A stretch of 64,000 bases of DNA from Balneolaceae bacterium (GTDB lineage Bacteria > Bacteroidota > Rhodothermia > Balneolales > Balneolaceae). Each line of letters opens with the position of its first letter. The stretch's first letter is position 1. The notes below the pieces were generated by a model that saw only the letters and a program-made list of their open reading frames with translations, searched no databases and had not been told where the DNA came from. This document shows, piece by piece, positions 1 through 8,374 of the stretch. A program made the position numbers and the translations under genes. The DNA lies in the NCBI GenBank assembly GCA_017643365.1, contig JAEPNO010000009.1, positions 100,044-164,043 of the forward strand. Reading direction: 5' to 3'.

Positions 1-381
1 ATCGTGGTGGACGGGGAGATTTCGCAAGTGTACGACGGATCAAGAAACCGGGTGATCATAAGCGAATACGAAGCTGAAGAAGACGATTTTGCACCATCAC
101 GTATGTTAAGTGGCATCGACGAAACTTATACAGCCAGCGAAGAGCCATTGGGCGACGGTAAAACGAAAATCACTCTCATCACCACCGATGATTTTGCCGC
201 TTTTATTACTGTAGAAATTGAAGTAAATGCTCAGCTTTTGCCTTTAAAAATTACGGCTTACGACATCGCCGATAATGTAATTATAACCACTTTTTCGGAA
301 GGCGCCTTCATCCCCGAAAACTCTTCGATCTTTGAATTTACTCATCCCGAAGATGCCGAAATCGTTGACATGAGATACTGA
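1..381 (+). CDS. lolA: LolA-like outer-membrane lipoprotein carrier, 5' end outside the window
   Basis: The frame is open from the first base, so only the C-terminal about 126 residues are visible. They alternate short beta strands with acidic loops and close with a phrase of the FEFTHPEDAEIVDM type, which is how LolA proteins end (a final strand followed by a small helix). LolA carries lipoproteins through the periplasm from LolCDE to the outer membrane. The stop lies one base before the start of the flippase-like gene, so the two are probably co-transcribed. The signal peptide and N-terminal half cannot be checked. Family assignment rests on the C-terminal pattern only. Confidence 0.68.
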   Translation: MVVDGEISQVYDGSRNRVIISEYEAEEDDFAPSRMLSGIDETYTASEEPLGDGKTKITLITTDDFAAFITVEIEVNAQLLPLKITAYDIADNVIITTFSEGAFIPENSSIFEFTHPEDAEIVDMRY

Positions 382-382
382 T

Positions 383-1408
383 ATGAACAAATACGTAAAG
401 GTTGGCATAAGTCTGCTCGTTGGATTGGGGTTTTTGTGGTTCGCTTTTAAAGATGTTGAACTTTCGGAGATTGTAGAAGCTTCGAAAGGAGCTAGTTGGG
501 GCTGGTTTTTTCCATTTGCAGGAGTGACTCTATTTGCCCATTTCATCCGCGCTGAACGCTGGCGCATGCTTTTTGAAGACAAAGCGAATCTTCCACATCG
601 CTCTACTTTGTTTACCGGAGTGATGTTTGGCTATCTCACCAATATTGCTTTCCCAAGACTAGGCGAAATTACACGTCCCGTTTATGTTGCCCGCCAACTT
701 GATGAAAGTAACTCTAAATTGATCGGTACAGTTGTGCTCGAACGCATTGTGGATGTATTGAGTATGCTTTTCATCCTGGTGTTGGTTGGTATTTTTCTGA
801 TTTCAGATGTTCAGGTACTTTCAAACCTTTTTGGCACCGATGTAACTGATCCCGAAGTGTATGTTGGCTTGATAAAAGCCGTGGCATTATACGGTGGTAT
901 TTTACTTGCCGGTGGGGTGCTGATCTTTTTTGTGCTGAACAAATTGAGTTCTCCCGAAAATAAATTGGGTCAGTTTTTCGCAAAGCTAAGCGAAGGCTTT
1001 AAGAATTTTGCTCAAGGCATTCTGGCTATTCGAGAACTTGAAAACTGGCCGCTGTTCATTTTTCATACGGCATTGATCTGGGTGTGCTACATTACCATGA
1101 CGTACATCCCCTTTTTCATGTTTGATATGACGAACGTCTTCGACCTTTCCTACACCGATGCAATTATATTAACCATGGTTTCTGCGGTAGGTATTTCGAT
1201 TCCAACTCCCGGCGGCGTTGGCAGTTATCACATATTCATCAAGCTTGCATTGCTCTACCTTTATGCGGTGCCCGAGGCTACTGGACTTGCTTTTGCAACC
1301 ATCGCCCACGCAGCTACTTTAGTGGTGATTATCGTTGTTACTCCAATACTCCTTGCCGTTGAAAAGCGCTTGTCGATGGGTAGAGAGAAAGCTAAAATTA
1401 TCGAATAG
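383..1408 (+). CDS. YbhN/UPF0104-type flippase-like integral membrane protein
   Basis: The 341-residue protein has about eight hydrophobic segments, starting with one at residues 5-20. It carries the family hallmarks of the lysylphosphatidylglycerol synthetase transmembrane region: RAERWRMLF near residue 57, a G-E-I-T-R-P segment in the second loop, and a PTPGGVGSYH segment near residue 275. Members move or modify lipids in the inner membrane. The catalytic MprF domain is absent, so this is the membrane domain alone. It begins one base after the lolA stop, which suggests one operon concerned with the envelope. The substrate is unknown. Confidence 0.85.
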   Translation: MNKYVKVGISLLVGLGFLWFAFKDVELSEIVEASKGASWGWFFPFAGVTLFAHFIRAERWRMLFEDKANLPHRSTLFTGVMFGYLTNIAFPRLGEITRPVYVARQLDESNSKLIGTVVLERIVDVLSMLFILVLVGIFLISDVQVLSNLFGTDVTDPEVYVGLIKAVALYGGILLAGGVLIFFVLNKLSSPENKLGQFFAKLSEGFKNFAQGILAIRELENWPLFIFHTALIWVCYITMTYIPFFMFDMTNVFDLSYTDAIILTMVSAVGISIPTPGGVGSYHIFIKLALLYLYAVPEATGLAFATIAHAATLVVIIVVTPILLAVEKRLSMGREKAKIIE

Positions 1409-1502
1409 ATTATACGATTGGCTGAATAAGCATCGGGTATTTTAATATTGCTGCATTAGATTTAAGCTACCATTATTCGATTTTCATGTTTTTTTGCTGA
1501 TT

Positions 1503-1532
1503 CTTCTCCGCCAGCCGGCGGATCTGAATGAC
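1503..1532. repeat. Dispersed GC-rich palindrome, copy 1
   Basis: The palindrome CCGCCAGCCGGCGG is followed by ATCTGAATGAC. The same unit occurs inverted near 12690-12723 and in a diverged form near 50907-50936. It sits in the gap between convergent genes. Confidence 0.6.
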
Positions 1533-1559
1533 TTTTAAACTACTACTTAGATTTACAGC

Positions 1560-2375
1560 TCACCCAAAAACGCCCCAAAGTAATCGGCTGGCCATAATTA
1601 CGGCAAGTACAGCGAATCCCCACTGTAAATATTGCTGTTTTAGCTTGTGATTAAGGATCGTTCCGAAATTAGCGCCGACTAATCCACCTATAGCCAGCGG
1701 AAGCGCCGCACCGATATCAACATATCCCAGATTATACGGGGATATTCCCTGATTATTGACATCAACCAGTGCCAATTGAATCAATCCTGTTGTGATAAGA
1801 ACACACATCCCAAGGTGAGAAATACTCACCGCTTTTTTGAAAGGCTGCTTGTACACCAAATTCATGATTGGCACCATAACTCCACCTCCGCCCACTCCAG
1901 CTAAAGCGGCCACTAATCCACCTGAAAGTCCTGCCGTTCCTGCTGATTTCGTTTTAAAATCCATATCGGATTCATCTTCAGTAAGTTCTTGAGAGATTTT
2001 GCCACGCTTGAACATCATATAAGCGGCGAAAAATAGAACCGCGCTGAAAATGATTACGAATTGCTCCCTGTCGTAATATTCGGAAGTTAGAATCCACTTT
2101 CCGAAGGAAATTCCAATCGCACCGAATACCCCAAGCATCAACCCTTCTTTTATATAAAGGTTTTTGTTCAGATACTGCCGAACAGAACTGCTTACTGAGG
2201 TGAACAACGTGCATAACAAACCACTTGCCACTGACCATTGAACCGGGTTTTCAACGCCGGCTTCATCGAACAAGAAATAAAGAACGGGAGTGAAAATGAT
2301 TCCTCCACCAACCCCCATTGAACCGGCAATTAAGCCACCAAATACCCCGATTATTAGTAAAATGAATGGTTCCAT
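1560..2375 (-). CDS. TauE/SafE-family membrane exporter
   Basis: The 271-residue protein has about eight membrane segments in two repeated halves. Each half opens with a glycine-rich motif: GSMGVGGGIIFTP near residues 18-30 and ALAGVGGGGVMVP near 158-170, the signature of the TauE/SafE (DUF81) family. Members export sulfite, sulfoacetate or other small organic anions across the inner membrane. No sulfur-metabolism gene is next to it, so the substrate cannot be named. It converges on the YbhN-like gene and appears to be transcribed alone. Confidence 0.88.
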   Translation of the reverse strand: MEPFILLIIGVFGGLIAGSMGVGGGIIFTPVLYFLFDEAGVENPVQWSVASGLLCTLFTSVSSSVRQYLNKNLYIKEGLMLGVFGAIGISFGKWILTSEYYDREQFVIIFSAVLFFAAYMMFKRGKISQELTEDESDMDFKTKSAGTAGLSGGLVAALAGVGGGGVMVPIMNLVYKQPFKKAVSISHLGMCVLITTGLIQLALVDVNNQGISPYNLGYVDIGAALPLAIGGLVGANFGTILNHKLKQQYLQWGFAVLAVIMASRLLWGVFG

Positions 2376-2518
2376 GTATTTAAATTAGCTTCATTTTCTG
2401 TGAATTACACACCCCTAAATCCCCTCTCTAGAGGGGACTTCTTCTTCTAGAGTTGCTACTTTTGATTGATCAAAATTTATGAACTATTCCTTATTCGTAA
2501 TTCCTAATTCTATATTTC

Positions 2519-3301
2519 TCAAACCTCAATCTCTCCTCTTAGAAAAGTAACGGCTTGACCTTCAATTTCGACGCGATCGCCTAAATGACGAACGGTTAGA
2601 TCTCCCACTCTTTTTGATATTTGACGGGCTAACAGTTCTGATTTCCCCAGTTCCTTTGCCCAATATGGTGTGGTTTTGGTATGTGCGGATCCGGTAACAG
2701 GATCTTCATCGATGCCCACTTGAGGGGCAAAGAATCGGGAAACAAAATCAACGTTCTCGCCCGGTGCAGTGACGATAATTCCCCGAGCATCAACCTCTTT
2801 CAGAAATCGGAAATCCGGTTCCAGCGCCGCAACTTCTTCTTCCGATTCCAAAACAACCATATAATCATCGCTACGATAAGTTTTAGAGGTTCGTTTTATT
2901 CCCAATGCTTGGAATAAAATCGGTGGAGCTTCCACCTGAGGCATGTCATCGGTGGGGAAGTTCATTGAATATCCGATGTCCGCTTTTTTTACCGTTAACC
3001 GACCACTTTTCGTATCAAATTTTAGTTCATTACCGGCAAAACCCAACTCGCTAAACAAAACATGTGCAGTTGCCAACGTCGCATGCCCGCACAAATCCAC
3101 TTCAACTTCGGGCGTAAACCACCGAAGACCAAAGGCTTCATGCTCCTCCACATAAAAAGCTGTCTCAGAAAGATTGTTCTCCATGGCGATCTTCTGCATG
3201 GTTTCTACCGGCAACCAACTTGATAGGGGCACTACCGCAGCGGGATTTCCACCAAAAACGTGATCGGTAAATGCATCAACTTGAAAAATGGGGAATTTCA
3301 T
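2519..3301 (-). CDS. PhzF-family isomerase/epimerase
   Basis: The 260-residue protein has the two-lobed PhzF fold. It starts QVDAFTDHVFGGNPAAVV, has the catalytic glutamate in NNLSETAFY (about E46), the LCGHATLA motif near residue 92, and the second-lobe motif GIDEDPVTGSAH near residue 197. The family shares the diaminopimelate epimerase fold and isomerises small acids; PhzF itself acts in phenazine synthesis. No phenazine genes are nearby, so this is one of the common PhzF-like proteins of unknown substrate. The length is slightly short of the usual 260-290 residues but complete. Confidence 0.9.
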   Translation of the reverse strand: MKFPIFQVDAFTDHVFGGNPAAVVPLSSWLPVETMQKIAMENNLSETAFYVEEHEAFGLRWFTPEVEVDLCGHATLATAHVLFSELGFAGNELKFDTKSGRLTVKKADIGYSMNFPTDDMPQVEAPPILFQALGIKRTSKTYRSDDYMVVLESEEEVAALEPDFRFLKEVDARGIIVTAPGENVDFVSRFFAPQVGIDEDPVTGSAHTKTTPYWAKELGKSELLARQISKRVGDLTVRHLGDRVEIEGQAVTFLRGEIEV

Positions 3302-3408
3302 AGGCCAAGAATTAGGTTTATCTTCCAGTACAATCTACAATTTTTGAATTAAGACTGATAACATAATCCTGCTCCCGATTTCTCAATCTAGTATTGAGTT
3401 CTTAACTG

Positions 3409-3452
3409 AGCTCCCTCCCATTTTCAAAAGGGAGGGTCGGGGAGGGGTTTCT
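3409..3452. repeat. Intergenic GC-rich hairpin repeat
   Basis: CTCCCTCCC and GGGAGGGTCGGGGAGGGG flank a short A-rich loop. It is of the same style as the repeats at 2407-2440, 17345-17395 and 50614-50662. It ends about 15 bases upstream of mutS2. Confidence 0.5.
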
Positions 3453-3466
3453 TAACTTATTCTTTG

Positions 3467-5872
3467 ATGGAGTTCTATCCCGAAAACGTATTAGAAAAAC
3501 TTGGCTATGAACAAGTTCGGGAGGCAACCTTAGCTGCCGCCCAATCCATCCGTTCTGCAGAGATGATTGAAGAGCTCCGTCCTACCAATCGCAAAGATCG
3601 AGTACAAGTGCTCTTGGCTCAAACAAGTGAGATGATGGCGATCATTCGCGATCCCGAAGTGTTTCCGATGGACGAACTGCCCGACGTTCGAGATCACTTA
3701 GATACCGCCAAAGCATATGGTAGCATCATTCCTTTATATGCCTTTCGCGACATTTTGAAAATCAGCGTAACTGCTCGAACGATAAAGAAGTTCATCAAAC
3801 AAAAAGAAGAACGGGCGCAGGTACTTAGTGAAATCTCCGAACGATTGATTCCCCAGAAAGAGCTGGAGAATCACATTAAAGGAAAAGTCACCGAAAATGG
3901 TGAACTACGTGATGATGCCTCACCGGAGTTGAAAAGCATTCGAAAGCGCTTGAACTCAAAACGGAATGAGTTACGAAGCACCATCAACAAAATGATGCGT
4001 AACGCAGTTAAAGACGGCATGGCCAGCGATGAGGGCGCTACCATCAGAAACGGTCGCATGGTGATACCCATTCAAGCTGAATACAAACGGCAGATTCAGG
4101 GCTTCATTCATGATGTATCATCGACAGGACAAACGGTGTACCTGGAACCGGTTGAAGCACTGCACTTAAATAACGAAATCCGACAGTTTCAGGCCGAAGA
4201 ACAACAAGAAATTGAACGGATTCTTCAGGAACTCACCAACCACATTCGGGTGAATCGGGAATACATCTCCGTAAATATTGAAACATTGGCGGAGCTGGAT
4301 GTAATATATGCCAAAGCCAAGGTGAGCATTCAGTTAGAAGGAGAAATTCCCTCTGTTTCTCATACCGGATTCACTAAACTGAAAGAGGCTTTCAATCCTA
4401 ACCTTCGGCTCAAAAATCTATCTCTCAAAAAAGAAGATCGCTTAGAGGTCATTCCCCTCGATCTTGAGCTATCGGAAGACGAACACTGCCTCATGATCAC
4501 CGGTCCGAATGCGGGTGGGAAATCGGTGGCGATGAAAACCATGGGGATTTGTGTGTTGATGAATCAATCGGGATATGCCATTCCGGTTAATCCAATTTCG
4601 GAATTGCCTGTGTTTAACGGCGTTTTTGTTGATCTGGGCGATGATCAGTCGATTGAGAATGATTTGAGTACCTTTTCATCGCGTTTGCAATGGATGCGGG
4701 AAACCCAACATCGTTTGCAGGAAAATAGCCTCATTTTAATTGATGAAGCCGCTGCCGGCACCGATCCTGATGAAGGATCTGCACTATTCCAGTCGTTTAT
4801 TGAATACATTTTGAGATACGATTGCAAGATTTTGGTGACCACTCACCATGGCGCTTTAAAAGTTTTTGCCCACGAGCATCCAAACGCCATCAATGGCTCG
4901 ATGGAGTTTGATCAGGCCTCACTTTCGCCTACCTATCGTTTTAAAAAGGGAATTCCGGGCAGTAGTTACGCCTTTGAAATTGCAGAGCGCATGCATCTGG
5001 ATAAGCGAATTCTTTCTCGATCTCGAGAACTGCTTGGCGAAGCAAAAAGTAAAATGGAAGGCTTAATTGCGGAACTGGAATCGAAAACCCAATCTGCCGA
5101 AGAGCTTGAAGAGAAGAACAAGGAAATCTTAAAACGAGCTCAAGTGAATGAGAATCGTTACAAGCAAAAGCTGGAATCCTTAAATCGGGAGCGAGATAAG
5201 ATTCGCGAAAAAGCACTGAAAGAAGCAAAATCCATCATGGATCAAGCGAATCAAAAGGTTGAGCGTGCGGTTGAGAAGATAGTTGAAGAGAAAAAGACCG
5301 GTAAAAAGCAGATTAAGGAAATCCGCAAAGATATTGAGCAAGAGAAGGATAAGATTGAATCATCCCTCGAAGAAGTAAAAGAAAAGCGAGAGGCTAAGTT
5401 CGTGAAAAGTAGCGAGCAACCTGCTGTGGGTGATCATGTTCGGTTTTTGGATGGAAACACAACCGGTCAGCTGGTAGAATTAAAAGGCAACAACGCAACC
5501 GTTCAGGCAGATGGTCTTCGATTGAAAACGAAGTACAAAAACCTGGTTAAGGTTGAACCACCAAAGAAGAATAAATCAAAAAAGGGTCGCGCCAACGTAA
5601 TTATTAACGACTCATCGTTAAAAGGCGCGGTATCACCACGTTTAGACCTTAGAGGAAAACGAGCCGAAGAAGCACTTGATGAGGTGACTCAATATTTAGA
5701 TAAGGCCGTATTTAGAGGTTTGAATCAAGTGGAGATCATTCACGGCAAGGGAACCGGGATTTTAAAAGAACAAATTCACAAATATTTGGGTGATCGCTCC
5801 GAAGTTAAATCGTACGCTCTTGCCAACGAAGACTTTGGCGGCGCCGGCTGCACGGTTGTTGAGTTGAAGTGA
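3467..5872 (+). CDS. mutS2: Endonuclease MutS2 (rescue of collided ribosomes / recombination control)
   Basis: The protein is about 801 residues. Order: core/clamp region, MutS-type ATPase with Walker A GPNAGGKS near residue 346 and Walker B LILIDEAAAGTDPDEG near 422, a long charged coiled coil (about 520-645), a KOW-like segment, and a C-terminal Smr domain (about 725-801) with LDLRGKRAEEA and HGKGTGILKE. MutS2 splits collided ribosomes and limits recombination; it is not a mismatch repair protein. The ATG at 3467 is preferred over an in-frame TTG one codon earlier. The Smr nuclease loop LDLRG is intact. Confidence 0.95.
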   Translation: MEFYPENVLEKLGYEQVREATLAAAQSIRSAEMIEELRPTNRKDRVQVLLAQTSEMMAIIRDPEVFPMDELPDVRDHLDTAKAYGSIIPLYAFRDILKISVTARTIKKFIKQKEERAQVLSEISERLIPQKELENHIKGKVTENGELRDDASPELKSIRKRLNSKRNELRSTINKMMRNAVKDGMASDEGATIRNGRMVIPIQAEYKRQIQGFIHDVSSTGQTVYLEPVEALHLNNEIRQFQAEEQQEIERILQELTNHIRVNREYISVNIETLAELDVIYAKAKVSIQLEGEIPSVSHTGFTKLKEAFNPNLRLKNLSLKKEDRLEVIPLDLELSEDEHCLMITGPNAGGKSVAMKTMGICVLMNQSGYAIPVNPISELPVFNGVFVDLGDDQSIENDLSTFSSRLQWMRETQHRLQENSLILIDEAAAGTDPDEGSALFQSFIEYILRYDCKILVTTHHGALKVFAHEHPNAINGSMEFDQASLSPTYRFKKGIPGSSYAFEIAERMHLDKRILSRSRELLGEAKSKMEGLIAELESKTQSAEELEEKNKEILKRAQVNENRYKQKLESLNRERDKIREKALKEAKSIMDQANQKVERAVEKIVEEKKTGKKQIKEIRKDIEQEKDKIESSLEEVKEKREAKFVKSSEQPAVGDHVRFLDGNTTGQLVELKGNNATVQADGLRLKTKYKNLVKVEPPKKNKSKKGRANVIINDSSLKGAVSPRLDLRGKRAEEALDEVTQYLDKAVFRGLNQVEIIHGKGTGILKEQIHKYLGDRSEVKSYALANEDFGGAGCTVVELK

Positions 5873-5957
5873 GTAATGAGTTTTGAGTGTTGAGTGTTTA
5901 GTTTTGAGTTGATCAACTACGTTTGAATTAGGCTGAATAGAGGGTGATTCTAATTTG

Positions 5958-5982
5958 AATGTAATTTCATTGTAATTACATT
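5958..5982. promoter_or_regulatory. Probable mazEF operator
   Basis: AATGTAAT and ATTACATT form an inverted repeat with a 9-base spacer. The perfect palindrome TGTAATTACA (5971-5980) lies inside. It is 15 bases before the antitoxin start, where MazE-type antitoxins usually bind to repress their own operon. Confidence 0.55.
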
Positions 5983-5997
5983 TAGTGCAAATAATCA

Positions 5998-6249
5998 ATG
6001 AATCAGATGAAAACAAAGCTAATCAAGGTTGGGAATTCGAAGGGCGTTAGGATCCCGAAACCAATGATAGAAGAAGCCGGTTTGTCGGATGATATTGAAC
6101 TCATCCTCGATGATAATAGAATCATCTTACAATCAACAATTACCCCAAGAGCAAATTGGGATGAAGGCTTTTCCACAGATAGTGAATCTGTTGGAGAAAC
6201 TGTGCCTTATTTATCCAATGATTGGGATGAAGAAGAATGGACATGGTAA
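5998..6249 (+). CDS. mazE: MazE-type antitoxin (AbrB/SpoVT fold)
   Basis: The 83-residue protein has an N-terminal AbrB-like DNA-binding fold (TKLIKVGNSKGVRIPK, residues 5-20), typical of MazE. The C-terminal half is acidic and tryptophan-rich (NDWDEEEWTW) and is the usual toxin-binding tail. An in-frame ATG three codons on (6007) is an equally plausible start. Its 3' end overlaps the toxin gene by a few bases, the normal arrangement for translational coupling. It neutralises the MazF toxin and probably represses the operon through the palindrome just upstream. Confidence 0.88.
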   Translation: MNQMKTKLIKVGNSKGVRIPKPMIEEAGLSDDIELILDDNRIILQSTITPRANWDEGFSTDSESVGETVPYLSNDWDEEEWTW

Positions 6250-6563
6250 CACGTTTCGAGGTTCACTTGGTTGCTTTAGACCCAACCATTGGTTCGGAGA
6301 TTAAAAAAACTCGACCATGTGTCATTATTTCGCCTGACGAGATGAATAGACATCTAAAGACAGTAGTTATTGCGCCACTTACTTCCACAATTAAGAACTA
6401 CCCGACTCGTGTTGCTTTAACATTTCAGGGTAAATCTGGTGAAATTGTGCTCGACCAACTTCGAACGGTTGATAAGCGCCGACTTGTTAAAAAACTAGGA
6501 ACGATATCAAGAAAAGCCCAAATAGCTACTTCCAGAATTCTTATTGAGATGTTCGAGCTTTAA
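6237..6563 (+). CDS. mazF: MazF-type mRNA interferase toxin
   Basis: The protein is 108 residues, or 106 if it begins at the ATG at 6243. It shows the MazF/PemK hallmark PTIGSEIKKTRPCVIISPDEMN near residues 15-36, the PLTSTIK strand near 47, and the DQLRTVDKRRL segment near 73. MazF cleaves single-stranded mRNA at short sites and stops growth when the antitoxin is lost. It overlaps mazE. The pair lies alone between mutS2 and a membrane protein gene, away from the predicted cassette arrays. Confidence 0.93.
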   Translation: MDMVTRFEVHLVALDPTIGSEIKKTRPCVIISPDEMNRHLKTVVIAPLTSTIKNYPTRVALTFQGKSGEIVLDQLRTVDKRRLVKKLGTISRKAQIATSRILIEMFEL

Positions 6564-6646
6564 TTGATTTCGGAACGTGAACTACCATAATACGTTTTAC
6601 AAAATAGGTTACTCCTAATTTTATATTTCATATTCCTAATTACCTC

Positions 6647-7384
6647 ATGAAATCCCCAAGCGGACAACCATCCATAGAGCTTTTTGATATCACGATTATG
6701 GAGCCGGTGGTTACCCTCACCGATTTCCTGATCACCGCTGTATGCTTGTTTGCCTACCTCAAGCTGCGAAAGAAAAACTTGGCCGGTAAAGTGCATCAGT
6801 ATATGCGCTGGTATTTTTTGATTATGGCGATTGCTACTTTTTTAGGCGGATTATTGGGTCACGCTTTTCAGGCTCAAGTTGGGCTCGCATGGAAATTACC
6901 CGGTTGGTTGATCAGCATGCTAGCCGTCTCTTCGATTGAACGGGCTACCATTATGTACGCATTTCCATTGCTAAAACGCAGATTTGCCCGTTTTTTAGAA
7001 ATTGCGAACGTAGTAGAATTGCTCGTTTTTGCCGTTATCACTTTTAGCACGCTTAACTTCTTCTACATTCAAGTCCACTCGGCTTATGGCTTAGGCTTAA
7101 TCGTGTTGCCCATTCACTTTTATATTTTCATGCAGACGCAAAATCCAGGGAGTAAACTCATTTGCCGAGCCACCCTTTTTGCCACCTTAGCTGCCTTTTT
7201 CTACACCAGCGAAATCGGCATCAGTGTTTGGTTCAATCATCTGGATCTGGCACATACAGTAATGGCAATAAGTCTGTATTTCTTTTATAAAGCTACCCTT
7301 ATTTTGCCTGTCTACGATCAATCCACCGAAACAAATCCTGTTTCATTTAGTAAAGGCGTTCAATTACTTTTTAAGGGCAATTAA
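6647..7384 (+). CDS. Seven-helix integral membrane protein of unknown function (DUF6962-like)
   Basis: The 245-residue protein has about seven hydrophobic segments, an N-terminal EPVVTLTDFLITAVCL stretch and a conserved-looking GHAFQAQVGLAWKLPGW segment near residue 72. The topology and the TLTDFL opening recall the DUF6962 family, but this is from memory of the pattern and is not secure. No catalytic motif is visible. The next gene starts 8 bases downstream, so it may be co-transcribed with the two small paralogous genes that follow. Confidence 0.6.
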   Translation: MKSPSGQPSIELFDITIMEPVVTLTDFLITAVCLFAYLKLRKKNLAGKVHQYMRWYFLIMAIATFLGGLLGHAFQAQVGLAWKLPGWLISMLAVSSIERATIMYAFPLLKRRFARFLEIANVVELLVFAVITFSTLNFFYIQVHSAYGLGLIVLPIHFYIFMQTQNPGSKLICRATLFATLAAFFYTSEIGISVWFNHLDLAHTVMAISLYFFYKATLILPVYDQSTETNPVSFSKGVQLLFKGN

Positions 7385-7391
7385 TTAATCC

Positions 7392-7793
7392 ATGGGCATA
7401 TTTTCTTCAAAACAGACAAAAGCACCTCATCTTCAATTTCCGGAAATATTACACTGGCAGGAAGGCGATATCATCAAAGCGAGAAATGTTGGCGCGAAAA
7501 ACATTATTTCTAAGTTAAATGCCATCGAGACGGGGAAATTCACTAAGAAATACGTTTACAAAGGGATTACAAGAGATGGATCTATAATCGTGGAAGATCA
7601 AGAAGATGAAATTGCTCATAAGGTAGATTTAAAAAAATTCCTTAAAAAAGCTGAGAATCTTAGTCTAACCAACCGAAATATTTACTCTGATCTTGATACA
7701 TCAAGCGAGTACATGGCATTAATTTCAGAATTCCAAAAGGCATACCTGGAGTTATCAAGCAACGAAGAAGACACAAAACTTCTAGAAGAATGA
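7392..7793 (+). CDS. Unknown soluble protein, paralogue of the next gene
   Basis: The 133-residue protein is not recognised. It has no signal peptide or membrane segment. It shares two blocks with the following gene product: FPEILHWQEGDII near residue 16 (YPEILHWKEGDRI in the neighbour) and a C-terminal SSEYMALISEFQKAYLEL (SKEYMELMDNFQQAFNEL). The two therefore come from a duplication followed by strong divergence in the middle. Its stop overlaps the next start as ATGA, so the two are translationally coupled. The middle looks like a small beta-rich domain. Confidence 0.7.
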   Translation: MGIFSSKQTKAPHLQFPEILHWQEGDIIKARNVGAKNIISKLNAIETGKFTKKYVYKGITRDGSIIVEDQEDEIAHKVDLKKFLKKAENLSLTNRNIYSDLDTSSEYMALISEFQKAYLELSSNEEDTKLLEE

Positions 7794-8227
7794 AATTTTT
7801 CGGAAACAAAAAGAGGGGCGTACCACCACACACCTGGTACCCTGAAATTCTGCACTGGAAAGAAGGTGATCGCATTAATTGCTGGAATATTGCTCAGGCG
7901 TTATCCGGTGAAAAATTCGACTGGGGTACTTTTAAAAAATATGCGGGTTCGAATGCCGGCGCCGGCCAATACGTTTTTTCTTTTCGTTCGGTTGATGAGC
8001 AGGGAATAATCTACTTAGAGGATGAGAATGGCGAATTAGTTTCTTTTCATTTTTACCGTTTTTCTAAATACGCACGGAATGAGACGCTGAAATCAAGAAA
8101 ACTGGAACAGCGTGTGCTTGAATCAAAAGAATACATGGAGTTGATGGATAATTTCCAGCAAGCTTTTAACGAACTTCAGGCTGCAGATAATCATCCAAAA
8201 CGATTAGGCGAAAAAAGTTCGGATTAA
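7790..8227 (+). CDS. Unknown soluble protein, paralogue of the previous gene
   Basis: The 145-residue protein is not recognised. It starts inside the stop of the upstream paralogue (ATGA overlap). Shared blocks are at residues 17-29 and near the C-terminus. The middle contains QYVFSFRSVDEQGIIYLEDENGELVS, a run of predicted strands in which sensor or immunity-like beta domains would be possible, but nothing specific can be claimed. The C-terminal tail is charged. A 147-base gap separates it from the amidohydrolase gene. Confidence 0.7.
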   Translation: MKFFGNKKRGVPPHTWYPEILHWKEGDRINCWNIAQALSGEKFDWGTFKKYAGSNAGAGQYVFSFRSVDEQGIIYLEDENGELVSFHFYRFSKYARNETLKSRKLEQRVLESKEYMELMDNFQQAFNELQAADNHPKRLGEKSSD

Positions 8228-8374
8228 CTTCAAGCGATGCTCTTTTACGGATTGAATGGTTTAAGTCTTTCGCCTGGAAAACCTTCGTTCGGTAAAAAAT
8301 CATCAATCTCTCATTTTTTCATTGTTTAGCTTAGATGGATTCTTTTCTTTCGATGAAACCAAGTCCATGCTGCC

